Assembly: GCA_000310025.1 (NCBI GenBank)
Contig: FN648777.1
Location: 1 to 46,658 of the forward strand
Source: Ectocarpus siliculosus
Lineage: Eukaryota > Sar > Phaeophyceae > Ectocarpales > Ectocarpaceae
Length of the DNA stretch: 46,658 nucleotides
Reading direction: 5' to 3'
Shown: positions 1 through 10,583 of the stretch, piece by piece
Layout of the letters: every line of letters begins with the position of its first letter
Position numbering within the stretch: the first letter of the stretch is position 1
Program-made: the position numbers and the translations under genes
The notes under the pieces: model-generated
Told to the model about the DNA's origin: nothing
The model's input: the letters and a program-made list of their open reading frames with translations, nothing else
The model's database searches: none

Positions 1-133
1 TAACCCTAAGCTAACCCTAACCCTAACCCTAACCCTAACCCTAACCCCTAACCCTAACCCTAACCCTAACCCTAACCCCAACCCTAACCCTAACCCTAAC
101 CCTAACCCTAACCCTAACCCTAACCCTAACCCC
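1..133. repeat. Telomere, CCCTAA repeats
   Basis: The first 133 bases are nearly pure CCCTAA hexamers with a few variants (CTAAG, CCCCTAA). Read 5'->3' on plus this is the C-rich strand, as expected at the left end of a chromosome arm, with TTAGGG running outward. It passes directly into the subtelomeric array. Confidence 0.95.
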
Positions 134-3060
134 AGGCATACACAGTATCAACAGGCAGTCAATCTGCAACCCTGTGTTCAATCTCCAACTCTGTTTTCTG
201 TGACACGTGACAAAGTGGGGGCCCTAACCCCAGGCATACACAGTATCAACAGCGATTCAATCTCCAACCCTGTTTTCAATCTCCAACTCTGTTTTCTGTG
301 ACACGTGACAAAGTGGGGGCCCTAACCCCAGGCATACACAGTATCAACAGCGATTCAATCTCCAACCCTGTTTTCAATCTCCAACTCTGTTTTCTGTGAC
401 ACGTGACAAAATGGGGGCCCTAACCCCAGGCATACACAGTATCAACAGCGATTCAATCTCCAACCCTGTTTTCAATCTCCAACCCTGTTTTCTGTGACAC
501 GTGACAAAGTGGGGGCCCTAACCCCAGGCATACACAGTATCAACAGCGATTCAATCTCCAACCCTGTTTTCAATCTCCAACCCTGTTTTCTGTGACACGT
601 GACAAAATGGGGGCCCTAACCCAAGACATACACAGTATCAACAGCGATTCAATCTTTAACCCCGTTTTCAATCTCCAACCCTGTTTTCTGTGACACGTGA
701 CCAAATGGGGGCCCTAACCCCAGGCATACACAGTATCAACAGCGATTCAATCTCCAACCCTGTTTTCAATCTCTAACCCTGTTTTCTGTGACACATGACA
801 AAATGGGGGCCTTACCCCCAGGCATACACAGTATCAACAGCGATTCAATCTCCAACCCTGTTTTCAATCTCCAACCCTGTTTTCTGTGACACGTGACAAA
901 ATGGGGGCCCTAAGCCAAGACATACACAGTGAAAACAGGGAGTCAATCTGCAACCCTGTTTTCAATCTCCAACCCTGTTTTCTGTGACACGTGACAAAAT
1001 GGGGGCCCTAACCCCAGGCATACACAGTATCAACAGCGATTCAATCTCCAACCCTGTTTTCAATCTCCAACCCTGTTTTCTGTGACACGTGACAAAATGG
1101 GGGCCCTAAGCCAAGACATACACAGTGAAAACAGGGAGTCAATCTCCATTCCTGTTTTCAATCTTCAACTCTGTTTTAGGTGACACGTGACAAAGTGGGG
1201 GCCCTACCCCCAGGCATACACAGTATCAACAGCGATTCAATCTCCAACCCTGTTTTCAATCTCCAACCCTGTTTTCTGTGACACGTGACCAAATGGGGGT
1301 CCTAACCCCAGGCATACACAGTATCAACAGCGATTCAATCTCCAACCCTGTGTTCAATCTCCAACTCTGTTTTTTGTGACACGTGACAAAGTGGGGGCCC
1401 TAACCCCAGGCATACACAGTATCAACAGCGATTCAATCTCCAACCCTGTTTTCAATCTCCAACCCTGTTTTCTGTGACACGTGACAAAATGGGGGCCCTA
1501 ACCCCAGGCATACACAGTATCAACAGCGATTCAATCTCCAACCCTGTTTTCAATCTCCAACTCTGTTTTCTGTGACACGTGACAAAATGGGGGCCCTAAG
1601 CCAAGACATACACAGTATCAACAGCGATTCAATCTCCAACCCTGTTTTCAATCTCCAACCCTGTTTTCTGTGACACGTGACAAAGTGGGGGCCCTAACCC
1701 CAGGCATACACAGTATCAACAGCGATTCAATCTCCAACCCTGTTTTCAATCTCCAACCCTGTTTTCTGTGACACGTGACAAAATGGGGGCCCTAAGCCAA
1801 GACATACACAGTATCAACAGCGATTCAATCTCCAACCCTGTTTTCAATCTCCAACCCTGTTTTCTGTGACACGTGACAAAATGGGGGCCCTAACCCTAAC
1901 CCTTTCCGTGACACGTGACAAAAAGGGGGCCCTAAGCAAAGACATGCACGGTGAAAACAGTGCTTCAATCTGTAATCCTGATTTGAGTCTCCAATCCTGT
2001 ATTCTGTGACACGTGACAAAATGGGGGCCCTAACCCTAAGCAAAGACATGCACGGTGAAAACAGTGTTTCAATCTGTAATCCTGATTTGAGTCTCCAATC
2101 CTGTTTTTTCTGACACGTGACAAAATATGGGCCCTAAGCCAAGACATACACCGTGAAAACAGTGATTCAATCTGAGATCTTGTTTTCAATCTCCAACCCT
2201 GTTTTCTGTGACACGTGACAAAAAGGGGGCCCTAAGCCAAGATATACACCGTGAAAAAAGAGTTTCAATCTGAGATCCTGTTTTCAATCTCCAACCCTGT
2301 TTTCTGTGACACGTGACAAAAAGGGGGCCCTAACCAAGACATACACCGTGACAACAGGGATTCAATCCCCAACCCTGTTTTCATTCTCCAACCCTGTTTT
2401 CTGTGACACGTGACAAAATGGGGGCCCTAACCCAAGGAATACACAGTGAAAACAAGGATTCAATCTCCAACCCTGTTTTCTGTGACACGTGACAAAATGG
2501 GGGCCCTAACCCTAACCCTTGAGTCTCCAATCCTGTTTTCTGTGACACGTGACAAAAAGGGGGCCCTAAGCAAAGACATGCACGGTGAAAACAGTGTTTC
2601 AATCTGAGATCCTGATTTGAGTCTCCAATCTTGTATTCTGTGACACGTGACAAAATGGGGGCCCTAACCCTACTGTGAAAACAGTGTTTCAATCTGTAAT
2701 CCTGATTTGAGTCTCCAATCCTGTTTTTTCTGACACGTGACAAAATGGGGGCCCTAAGCCAAGACATACACCGTGAAAACAGTGATTCAATCTGGGATCT
2801 TGTTTTCAATCTCCAACCCTGTTTTCTGTGACACGCGACAAAAAGGGGGCCCTAAGCCAAGATATACACCGTGAAAAAAGAGTTTCAATCTGAGATCCTG
2901 TTTTCAATCTCCAACCCTGTTTTCTGTGACACGTGACAAAAAGGGGGCCCTAACCAAGACATACACCGTGACAACAGGGATTCAATCCCCAACCCTGTTT
3001 TCATTCTCCAACCCTGTTTTCTGTGACACGTGACAAAATGGGGGCCCTAACCCTAACCCT
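134..3060. repeat. Subtelomeric tandem array, 98-bp unit
   Basis: About 29 imperfect copies of one unit. The landmark TGACACGTGA starts at 201, 299, 397, 495 and 593, a 98-bp period. Each unit has CAGGCATACACAGTATCAAC, two or more copies of TTCAATCTCCAACCCTG, the CACGTG palindrome, and ends GGGGGCCCTAACC, so a telomere-like hexamer sits at each unit junction. Units after about 1900 differ (ACATGCACGGTGAAAAC, ACATACACCGTGAAAAC) and are less regular. Short runs of CCCTAA recur at about 1890, 2507 and 3048-3062, where the array ends. Open frames here only mirror the repeat and are not genes. Confidence 0.95.
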
Positions 3061-3216
3061 ATCCCGCGTCCGGTGTACCGGAAGGTGTACTCTAAAGTCA
3101 GGGCCAGAGAGAACCAATTAGAACGTTGATAATCTGACGACGACACTTACAACAACTTTGTCTGGAGCTCAAACTGAACTGACCCTTACATTTTCTTCCA
3201 CCTGTCGGCACCGCAG

Positions 3217-3724
3217 ACGTCCGAAGATAGCTTCGAGAAGCACTACTTAGACCTTTACGGGAACGCCCTTTTGAGAGGCGCTCCACCTGAAGATGGAGGT
3301 GGGTCCGGGGTGGCTCTGAAGACTACGGGCAACGGTGACTGCATGATGAACGCGGTTTGCACCGCAGCGTGGGGAAAAGGCAACCAGAGGCCAAATGAGA
3401 CAGACAGCCTCGCCCTGTTCTTGCGTGCTTGGGTATTGAGGGTAGGTATCAATGCGACCAATCAGTTAGAGTTAGACGACCCCAGCGGAGCCTTCTTCAG
3501 TAAACGAGAGGCGTACGATGCCGAAGTTCTGGATTCGGCGAGGGAGGGTAGAATGGAGATTACAACTATCCCAGGAGACGACGCGTTCTACGAGGAAGAC
3601 GTCGCTCGTGGCCTACTCGTAATCGCACTGTATGGAATCACGAGGGAGTACTCGGAAGGTTCGACTTTCTGTCTACCCATTATCGCTGGTGTCCTGCAGG
3701 CCAGGGTCCGCTGTTACCACCCAG
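3217..3724 (+). CDS. Exon with OTU-like cysteine protease signature
   Basis: An open exon between a good acceptor (ACCGCAG before 3217, phase 0) and a strong donor (CCCAG|GTACGT at 3724/3725), about 169 codons. It encodes KTTGNGDCMMNAVC near residue 40, which resembles the catalytic-cysteine loop of OTU-family deubiquitinases (D-G-x-C followed by small or hydrophobic residues); here N-G-D-C. Further on, STFCLPIIAGVLQARVRCYHP resembles the later part of OTU or vertnin-like domains. No ATG lies in the exon, so an upstream first exon is missing or in the 156 bases after the array. It is the gene nearest the telomere and may be the 5' part of one long gene reaching 9.2 kb. The OTU call rests on one motif, so protease activity is uncertain. 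Confidence 0.5.
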
Positions 3725-3942
3725 GTACGTCTGGGGGTAATAAGAATGCCATCCTAGCATCAGCGTCCGTCCGCTATCAATCGAAACGACGACGACTTAA
3801 TGACAACAAGATCTAACAAGATCTGGTACATCGGTGCGTCGATGCACGTTGCAATGAAACGGAGAAAACCAGGGTTGGCATGAAATGTCAAAAACTAAAA
3901 ACCGGTACAACTTACCTTCGGAAGTCGGAAATTTCACCTGAG

Positions 3943-4309
3943 ACTACGAGATCTATACTCCAATCAAATAATCTAAGAATTGTACGCGTTCGCGGTTATC
4001 CTCCGTCCGATGGATTTTCAGTCTCCAGCGTTGACGACTTTTACTCCGCAGCGGTTGGAGACTGGAATCGCGTATGGTTCGGGGATTGTGCCGACGACGT
4101 CAACATTGTCATGTCAAAGTGGTATCCCAGCAGACGACGCCCAAGCTTCCGGAACCTGCAAGAGTTCAAGGAGAAGGTGTGCATGAAGCCAACGCTGGAT
4201 GATTCCGGTCAACCAATCGGGGAGGAACTCCACATCCCGACCATGAACCATTTTTTGGCGATCTGCCCATCTGCCGGAGACGGGACGGACGAGGGAAACC
4301 AACAGGCAA
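3943..4309 (+). CDS. Probable downstream exon, unrecognised
   Basis: Open in one frame with protein-like composition, including VDDFYSAAVGDWNRVWFGDC and EELHIPTMNHFLAICPSAG. It follows the OTU-like exon on the same strand. The start is placed after CCTGAG (phase 0); other acceptors are possible and the phase does not match the donor at 3724, so another small exon or a different boundary is likely. The end is placed near GAAACCAACAG. I do not recognise a family. It may belong to the same transcription unit as 3217-3724 and 4590-4758. Confidence 0.35.
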
Positions 4310-4589
4310 GGTGTCCTGTGCGGTTGGCGATACCAATGTCATAATCCGCTTTGGTTTACCACTGGTGTATGTACTTTTGCCCACAAGACTGGTCAGTACC
4401 CTAAACCTATTTGTAGGCTGCAAGCGGACCGTAAGCCCGACGCGGACACATCCAAGTTGTGAAAAATACCGTCCCCGCACCGCGAATGTGCAGCTAATCC
4501 AATTAAGACCTATGTATGCAGAACTACAGAAAAATCACTTTTAGAACGTACGCGTGTCGTTTTGTGGACGTGGCGCTTCTTTCCAGTCT

Positions 4590-4758
4590 GGGTCCGAGGA
4601 CCGGCAGGGAGACAAGAGCGCAGGGGGGGGGCAGGGAGAAGGGTCACAGAGCAGCGGACCCGAAAGTGACTCGGAACACGAGACGAACCGGCCCTCGGGA
4701 GGGGGGAAACCAGGCAGACCCAAGGGTAGCTCAGGCAAAAGCAGGTCCAACCAGACCG
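4590..4758 (+). CDS. Probable exon, polar tail with AT-hook-like motif
   Basis: An open segment between a pyrimidine-rich acceptor (CTTCTTTCCAG) and a donor (GACCGAG|GTGGGT). The translation is rich in S, G, E, D and K (GSEDRQGDKSAGGGQGEG) and contains KPGRPKGSSGK, close to the AT-hook core (GRP flanked by basic residues) that binds the minor groove of AT-rich DNA. It may be a DNA-binding or nuclear segment of the protein begun upstream. One degenerate AT-hook in a low-complexity segment is weak evidence. Confidence 0.35.
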
Positions 4759-4799
4759 AGGTGGGTCCCCAGACTTCATACTTCCTAAGAGTCAACCTG

Positions 4800-5950
4800 T
4801 GAGGAACTCGTTTGTCATTTCGTCAAAAGTATCCTAACCTTGTTGCCGACGAAAGGGATCTCTTCCAAGGTGAACGTGCCCAGTGTACGAATAGTATTGG
4901 ATACTTAATAAGCAAAGCCAGATTTGAAATCTGGGCTGAGGCTACCCCTAACACCGCAATCTAGGGCCCTTCAAGAAGTAAACGTTTGCCTGCCTGATCG
5001 CTTTATCTAGGTTTTAGACGACATCACGTGATTGTAAAGGGGGGCCAGCAGGACCGCACGTGACCACCCAGCCGATTACAGCCGCACATTGCCTAGGCGC
5101 ATGCTGTTTCTAGCAGTCAAGCGATATCGTGCCATTGTCAGCAGAGGTGCCGAGCAAAGCAGAGACCGCGAAGGAGGTGTAGGTTAATTGATACATGTTC
5201 ACAGCAGCAGTAGTTGGTGAGTGATCAGTAACAATAAATGTGGCATGCATCCGGCCCGCGGGTTGCGTCCGCATCCAATAATCCAGAAAAGAACATCAAT
5301 GGGTTAGCGACAGTCTTGCTTGTGACCACGGCACTATGACGCAACGGCTGACCAGTTCGATCTCACATCATGAGGACACTGATATGGCACGGATGTCTCT
5401 GGGCGTTCCGCGTCTTGGGTGTTGAGGTGCAGAGATGGATGAGCTTTCGAAGGCGCTTCGAGGCGGCAGCAGAAACCACACCAGCTGGGGGCAGACTGAT
5501 GATGCACGAAAACATCAACTGCAAAAAAAAAAAAAGGCTCTACATTCCACCTGCGGTGCCCCTCGAAATTAAAGCGCACTACGTATTTTCACTCGTTGAT
5601 TGTTGGTCAGCCGGTTTGCGCGGTCGAACCTAATACCATTCCTCCCGTAGACGCACACGTCTGAAGACATTCTGAAGACAGTTTCATCTATCAGCTGTCG
5701 CCCATTGTAGCTACAATGTCTTTCCTCTCTAACTCAAATCCCACGAAAGTCAAAGCCCGCCCGAAGGCAGACGTGTATTGACCGTATCGAGGACGCTCGG
5801 ATATCGCCATGCTAGTAGCTGGCTTGAATTGTTCCAGTATCTCATCTATAGATGAAGATAGGTAACAACTGAGTAAACCCCGCGACTGTACGGCTGGACT
5901 AACGAAATCGGCCGTTTTCTGCAAGAATCATGCAATACCTTAAGTCACAC
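4800..5950. other. No convincing gene; short repeat remnant
   Basis: No frame shows protein-like composition. 5580-5635 (GTCAGCCGGTTTGCGCGGTCGA) resembles a dispersed sequence also found at 17755-17790 and, on the opposite strand, in the 151-bp tandem repeat at 25251-25697. 5522-5536 is an A homopolymer. The interval could be an intron of the long plus-strand gene; an acceptor (TCACACAG) ends at 5952. Confidence 0.5.
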
Positions 5951-5952
5951 AG

Positions 5953-8352
5953 GAGTGGGTCAATTCACAACTTCATTCCGAACGTGGTGTACGCCCTTCC
6001 AGGGGCGTGAGGATGTGAACAATACCCAAGGGATGGCCAAGAAGGGTATGAGAGCATCCCAGGACCGAATACAAAAGAGTTGGCGAGCGGGGAGGAGGGA
6101 CCTGCTGTACTTGAAGACAGTGTCAAAAAAGAAGCAGACGATGCCGCTGGGAGACTCATACAATCCAAGAGCTCCGGGGCTACTCTCAGAGGACTACAAG
6201 TGGGGAATGGCATCATCTGCTTTGCCGTCCAGCCTGAAGTGGGACGACACAGCGCCAGTAGACATCGACTACGCAAAGTACTGCCTGCTCGTAGAGGACG
6301 TAGGCACGAAGGTGCTTCTGCACCACGATACTCTGAGCCATTTGATGCCTCAAGTGCGTAATCTCAACCTCCCCAAGTACGCCAGTCCACTTTTCCTTAC
6401 CCGTGGACCCGGCCTGACGTACGTGGTCATACAGGCGGACGAGGAAGAGGTGGAAAACGGCGAGACAACCGTGGAAGAGGAAGTTGGGAAGGCCCGCGAC
6501 GAGTTTCTCGATGCCTTTAACCGCGAAGCACCGGGTGTAGTCCTAAGACGCCCATCTCGACCCGACCTGATTTGCCGCAGTCATCAGAGCGTTAGCGGCA
6601 TGCTGTTGCAGCGGGTTCTTGTAGATGTGGGATTCGACGTTGTTTGGCACCTGGAGTGGGGGATGAAATGCCCAGCAGGCGACTTGGCCGGGTTGGACGA
6701 TGCCGCCGAGCGAGCGCGTGACAGGGTCAACGCGGACAAAAATCCGACGGAGTCGAATACATTCGATGTGGCAACAACTCTTCCCACGACAAAGGTTCCC
6801 CTCGTGACTTGCTGGCCACTCCGAAATCGTGGTGCGGGGGACGACCTGGCTCGTCGAGGAGCGACAAGGATGAGATGCTACGCGCAAGCGCCAGGCCTTT
6901 TCCACCGGCCGTTTGGGTCCACGCAAACGCGCGGAGCGACACCGTGGGAAGGGGAAGGAGTAACAAAGCTTACCGTGTACAGCAAGTGGGACCACGTTCT
7001 GAGGGCCTGGGGTAAGTTCACCTGGGCAGTCCCAAATTCACACAAGAAAGCCGGCAGTAACTTGAAGTACTTGCGGGGGATGATCGATCAGCTCGTGACA
7101 GAAGACGGTATGACGTTCATCAAAGAGAACGGGCTGGGGCTCAGGCTTGAGGCGCGGGTGCTGGCTGTGACGGCACGCGAAGCGGAAGCGAAAGTGAGGG
7201 ATCTGGGCCTCCTTGATCCTGAAGCGGCGTGGACCGAATTGAGACAGTATCACGATCGTCCGGTGAAGGACCAAACCGGGAGCGGGACTACAACGCAAAA
7301 GCACCTTCCTCTGTGGCTTGTTCGACCTGAGGTAATCTTGGCGAACGCGATGAGGGTGGTGCAGTCCGGAACCGGCTTGTCGTTCCCAAGAAGCCGCCCG
7401 CCGCCTCTGGCGCTCGTGAAACGGGCAGGGGTGGATGCGATGGCGGCCGTTGGGCGGACCCCTAACAGTTGGCGGGCTTATGCTGGGCTCAAACAGAAAC
7501 AGCCCTCATGGTGGGTCCACGACCACGAGTTCAAGCGCAACGTGGAAGCAGCAACCCGAAGACGTAATCCTTCGAGGCACGCAAGAAAGCCCGCAATCGT
7601 GGAGGAGCGGAAAGATGACATTGATGGAGACGTGTATGCTGACTGCGGGGAAGACGAAAGCTCAGGGTCTAGGGAAGACCTGTCTGCAGAGGACACACCG
7701 TCTGCCGGTCCAACGGCAGACACGAACGCCAACGGACGGTCGACCGACACGCCCATCATGGCGTCGGACGGGGATGAGCGCGCGGGACGTGAACTTGGTG
7801 GTAACGTCCGTGGCCCTGGAAGAGGTGAAGGTGTTCCAGGAGGACCTCCGAACGACAAAGATGCGCAAGAGTCCGGGGAAGGATCGTTTGAAGGACGTTT
7901 TGCGGGAAGGAAGCCGGTAAGTGCGCCACCTGCTCCAGATTTCGTCGGAAGCGACCCTGACGAAGAGAGCCCCCTGCGGGAGTGTGAGTATGACGACGAG
8001 GACACCGAGCTAGAGGTAGGCGAAGGCAATCCTGACTTCGGCTCTGGCGGAGTATACGACGATGACGACGCCGGTGGGGATGATGGGGCCTTCGACTTCG
8101 ATATCGCTGACGGCACTTTCTATTCGCCTGGGGAGTTCGTTCCCGTCGCTGGACGCGACGATGAGGAGGAGCGGCAGGAGGATGAGCCGGTGGATGAGAG
8201 CGGCGAGGAACCGGAGGAGGAGAAGTCAGGGCAGGAGGAGGAGCAAGTCGATGCCGCTGCCGAGCCTTACTCTCCCAATGACGATGATGGAGAGTGCGTG
8301 ATGGTGAGCCAAAGTGAGGGGGACAGGTTGGGGCCGGACACGCGGGGTGCTG
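5953..8352 (+). CDS. Large protein with basic/globular head and acidic tail, unrecognised
   Basis: A frame of about 800 codons opens just after an acceptor-like TCACACAG; the first ATG in it is 6033 (MAKKGMRASQDRIQK). Residues to about 500 look globular with many W and R, for example KLTVYSKWDHVLRAWGKFTW and KQKQPSWWVHDHEFKRNVEA. From about 7600 it becomes low-complexity and strongly acidic (runs of DDED, EEEERQEDE, EEPEEEKSGQEEE), with codon bias still favouring this frame. I do not recognise a family. A basic head and acidic tail would suit a chromatin or nucleic-acid protein, but that is inference. After about 8350 the natural frame moves by one; a 61-nt GT-AG segment (8353-8413) would restore phase. 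It may be the 3' part of the gene begun at 3217. Confidence 0.55.
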
Positions 8353-8413
8353 GTAGGGTAAATGAAACGGTCGAGCCTTACCCCAATCGACTCAAGTGCT
8401 GGCGAATTGGTAG

Positions 8414-9159
8414 ATGGCACGAGTCCTCCGCGAAGCAGTGCTTTCGGTATGGACGACGACGCAGTGGAAGTCGGGGTGAGCGGCACATCGGAAGTTCTTA
8501 CTGGCCGAACCACACAAGAGCCGGACTCGGACAGTGGCGGAAGAGAAGGTCGAGTGTCGCTAACTTCAGGACACGATGACCGTACCGAGACAAGTACAAA
8601 GACCGGGGAACTACGAGTCCGGGGACGCCGCGGTAGAGGTGGAGACCGAACTGGAGCAGGCCGGAAACGCCGAGAGGGCGTCGAGGGGACACAAGGTGGT
8701 GCTTCCAATGACCGCGTGGCATCCACGACGACAAGGCACGCCGGCGGAAACGAAACATCCCCGGAAAGGTCACGGAAACGTAAGCAGGATGCAAGACGCG
8801 GCGTTAGTCCTGCGAAGACACGTGTTCGACGTGACGCACGGAGGAGTGCTCCTCGCAGCACTTGGGAGTTCGGGTTGCAGGCTGCAAGAAACAGGACGAG
8901 AGACAGCGGTAGCCAGGAGGGTACCCGAGCGAGCGTTCGATTACGCCCGCTGCCTGAGTGTGAACTGTCGAAGATGAAGGAATATGTGACGATTCGCAAG
9001 GCTCCTTTCAACCGGGTAGGCGTGACTTGGAAGGCTAAAACGAAAGACGGCCACAAGAGGACAAAAATCGGCAGCGGAGTTACTTGCCGGGACAGTACGG
9101 CCGTGTACGAAACTCTATGGGCAATGTACAGGTACGCCTGGCCTGGTGTAGTTGGTTGA
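8414..9159 (+). CDS. C-terminal part of the same protein, basic with a small end domain
   Basis: Begins DGTSPPRSSAFGMDDDAVEV if joined to 8352 by removing 8353-8413, and ends at TGA after 9156. The middle is Arg/Gly/Ser-rich (RVRGRRGRGGDRTGAGRKRR) and looks like a nuclear or nucleic-acid-binding linker. The last 60 residues, from EYVTIRKAPFNRVGVTWKAK to the stop, look folded: a short beta-rich module ending YETLWAMYRYAWPG. It resembles small DNA-binding beta modules (AP2 or integrase-type) only loosely, and I do not claim a family. The frame change could be a mini-intron or an indel. Confidence 0.5.
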
Positions 9160-10133
9160 GAAGGCCCTACGCCGAGGTCACTGTTGACTGTTCCGAAAAT
9201 GTTTGCATATTGCCGGTTGCGCTAAGCATGGCATAAACTGACCTGGTGTTCTTGGTCAATAACAACTGCGCCTGGGTTCGCATTGGTGGTATATGTTAAC
9301 CGGAAAGGTTCTGGCCGGTTCTCTTCAGCGTGGGAGAATTTCTCATGAGAAAGACGAATCAGCACGACGTGTGGGTCTACGCAGGGAATTCATAACCGTG
9401 GAGAAAATAAGAAAGCTTGGCAGCGTAGTCAATACAAGCCCAAACGGAGGCCGCGAAATGGTCCAAGTGTGGGGGAAGCAATGGGCGTGAGGCAGCGGTG
9501 CTCAACTGCTTATTTCTCGAGCCCCTCTGCATGAAAAGTGGTTCCGTCTTTTTTGTCGTGCTCGGAGCGCACGTGTGGGTGAGTGTTTGAAAAATCGCAA
9601 CAAGCAAATTCTTTATAGTGGAGAAAATTTGTCAATACAAGCCCAACTCTAACCCACCGCGACCCCGGCACCCGCCGCCGTCCCTGGAACTCCGCACGCT
9701 CGGAGTTTCGGAACCCCGCACTCGCGGGGTAACTGACCCGCAGGTGACGGCCTTTTGCACACATCGCCGTCAATAGTACCGGGTGTGCGCTAACAGCACG
9801 ACCACGGCTGTTGTATGCTGTGGCTCCGTATGTGACGGAGGCTTGGGTAGAGAAACACAGAGTGATTGTATTATCTTCACACCGACGCCCAAGCTGTCTT
9901 CACCTGACGGTTACAGACTTGCCGACGCTTTCACAATACCGCATAAACCCATGCAGTAGAATAGAGCCGTTCTTGTACTACAAGCACTTCCAACATGTCC
10001 TCTCAAGAACTACGTCATTCTACAGTTCCGATGCATAAGACCTCTCGAAACGATATACATCCGTGTCCTCTCGAAACGATGCTGTCTGAAGAACTTCTAA
10101 CTCATTATGGCTTCGACGCACCATTGAACGCAT
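9160..10133. other. Intergenic, small direct repeats
   Basis: No supported gene. A short direct repeat is present: GTGGAGAAAAT...GTCAATACAAGCCCAA at 9399-9440 and again near 9618-9647. Around 10000-10080 the phrase CCTCTC(A/G)A(A/G)A recurs. The interval holds the 3' end of the plus-strand gene and the region beyond the end of the minus-strand glycine-rich gene. Confidence 0.5.
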
Positions 10134-10480
10134 TGCTGGTTACGATCTCTCTACATTGTTCACCAACGCTGTCTATCCCTATTAATTAGGGACTCGACGT
10201 TGTCGTCAACTATCTGTAGGCAATAAATTGCAGGAGTTTTTACATCCCTTTCCAGATCTCTGATCGGGGTCACCTTCCCGGGTACCTTCCCGGGTACTCT
10301 CTCTGCTCACCCAGAGTTCTTCATAAAAATACATTTACCACTTGCTGTGAATGTCTCGGTCACAACTGCCAACTTAAGCATCTTGGAAACTCATCCTCAT
10401 CCGCGGCTGCCGCCGGTGTGCGCCGATGTCCTTCCTGCACAGAGAACAGCGTTGGTGAACAATGTCGAGAGATCGTAACC
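10134..10480. repeat. 35-bp inverted repeat pair, ~270 bp apart
   Basis: CTGGTTACGATCTCTCTACA and the following TTGTTCACCAACGCTGT (10134-10170) are matched in inverse orientation at about 10443-10480, with one mismatch in about 37. The spacer contains TTCCCGGGTACC repeated in tandem. This may be a small inverted-repeat element (MITE-like) or its remnant. No target duplication could be assigned. Confidence 0.55.
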
Positions 10481-10583
10481 AGTTCGGTTTGAGTTGTAAT
10501 AAATACATAGTCGGAAGGAAACACAGTAGCACCTGGTGGGGATGTACAAAAAAATATTATCAGTTGAAAAAACAAAACGTACC

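Noticed and set aside
1825-2809. Repeated open frames on minus within the subtelomeric array
   Set aside because: They follow the 98-bp unit exactly, change frame with unit length variants, and contain no domain; they are repeat shadows.
134-3060. CRISPR-like regular array
   Set aside because: The whole 98-bp unit repeats with no unique spacers, the genome is eukaryotic, and telomere repeats adjoin it.
7478-8116. Serine-rich minus-strand frame opposite the acidic tail
   Set aside because: Antisense of GAC/GAG-rich codons; no start context or domain.
8226-9056. Minus-strand frame of 276 codons
   Set aside because: Antisense of the Arg/Gly/Ser-rich plus reading, which ends in a folded-looking domain at a stop.
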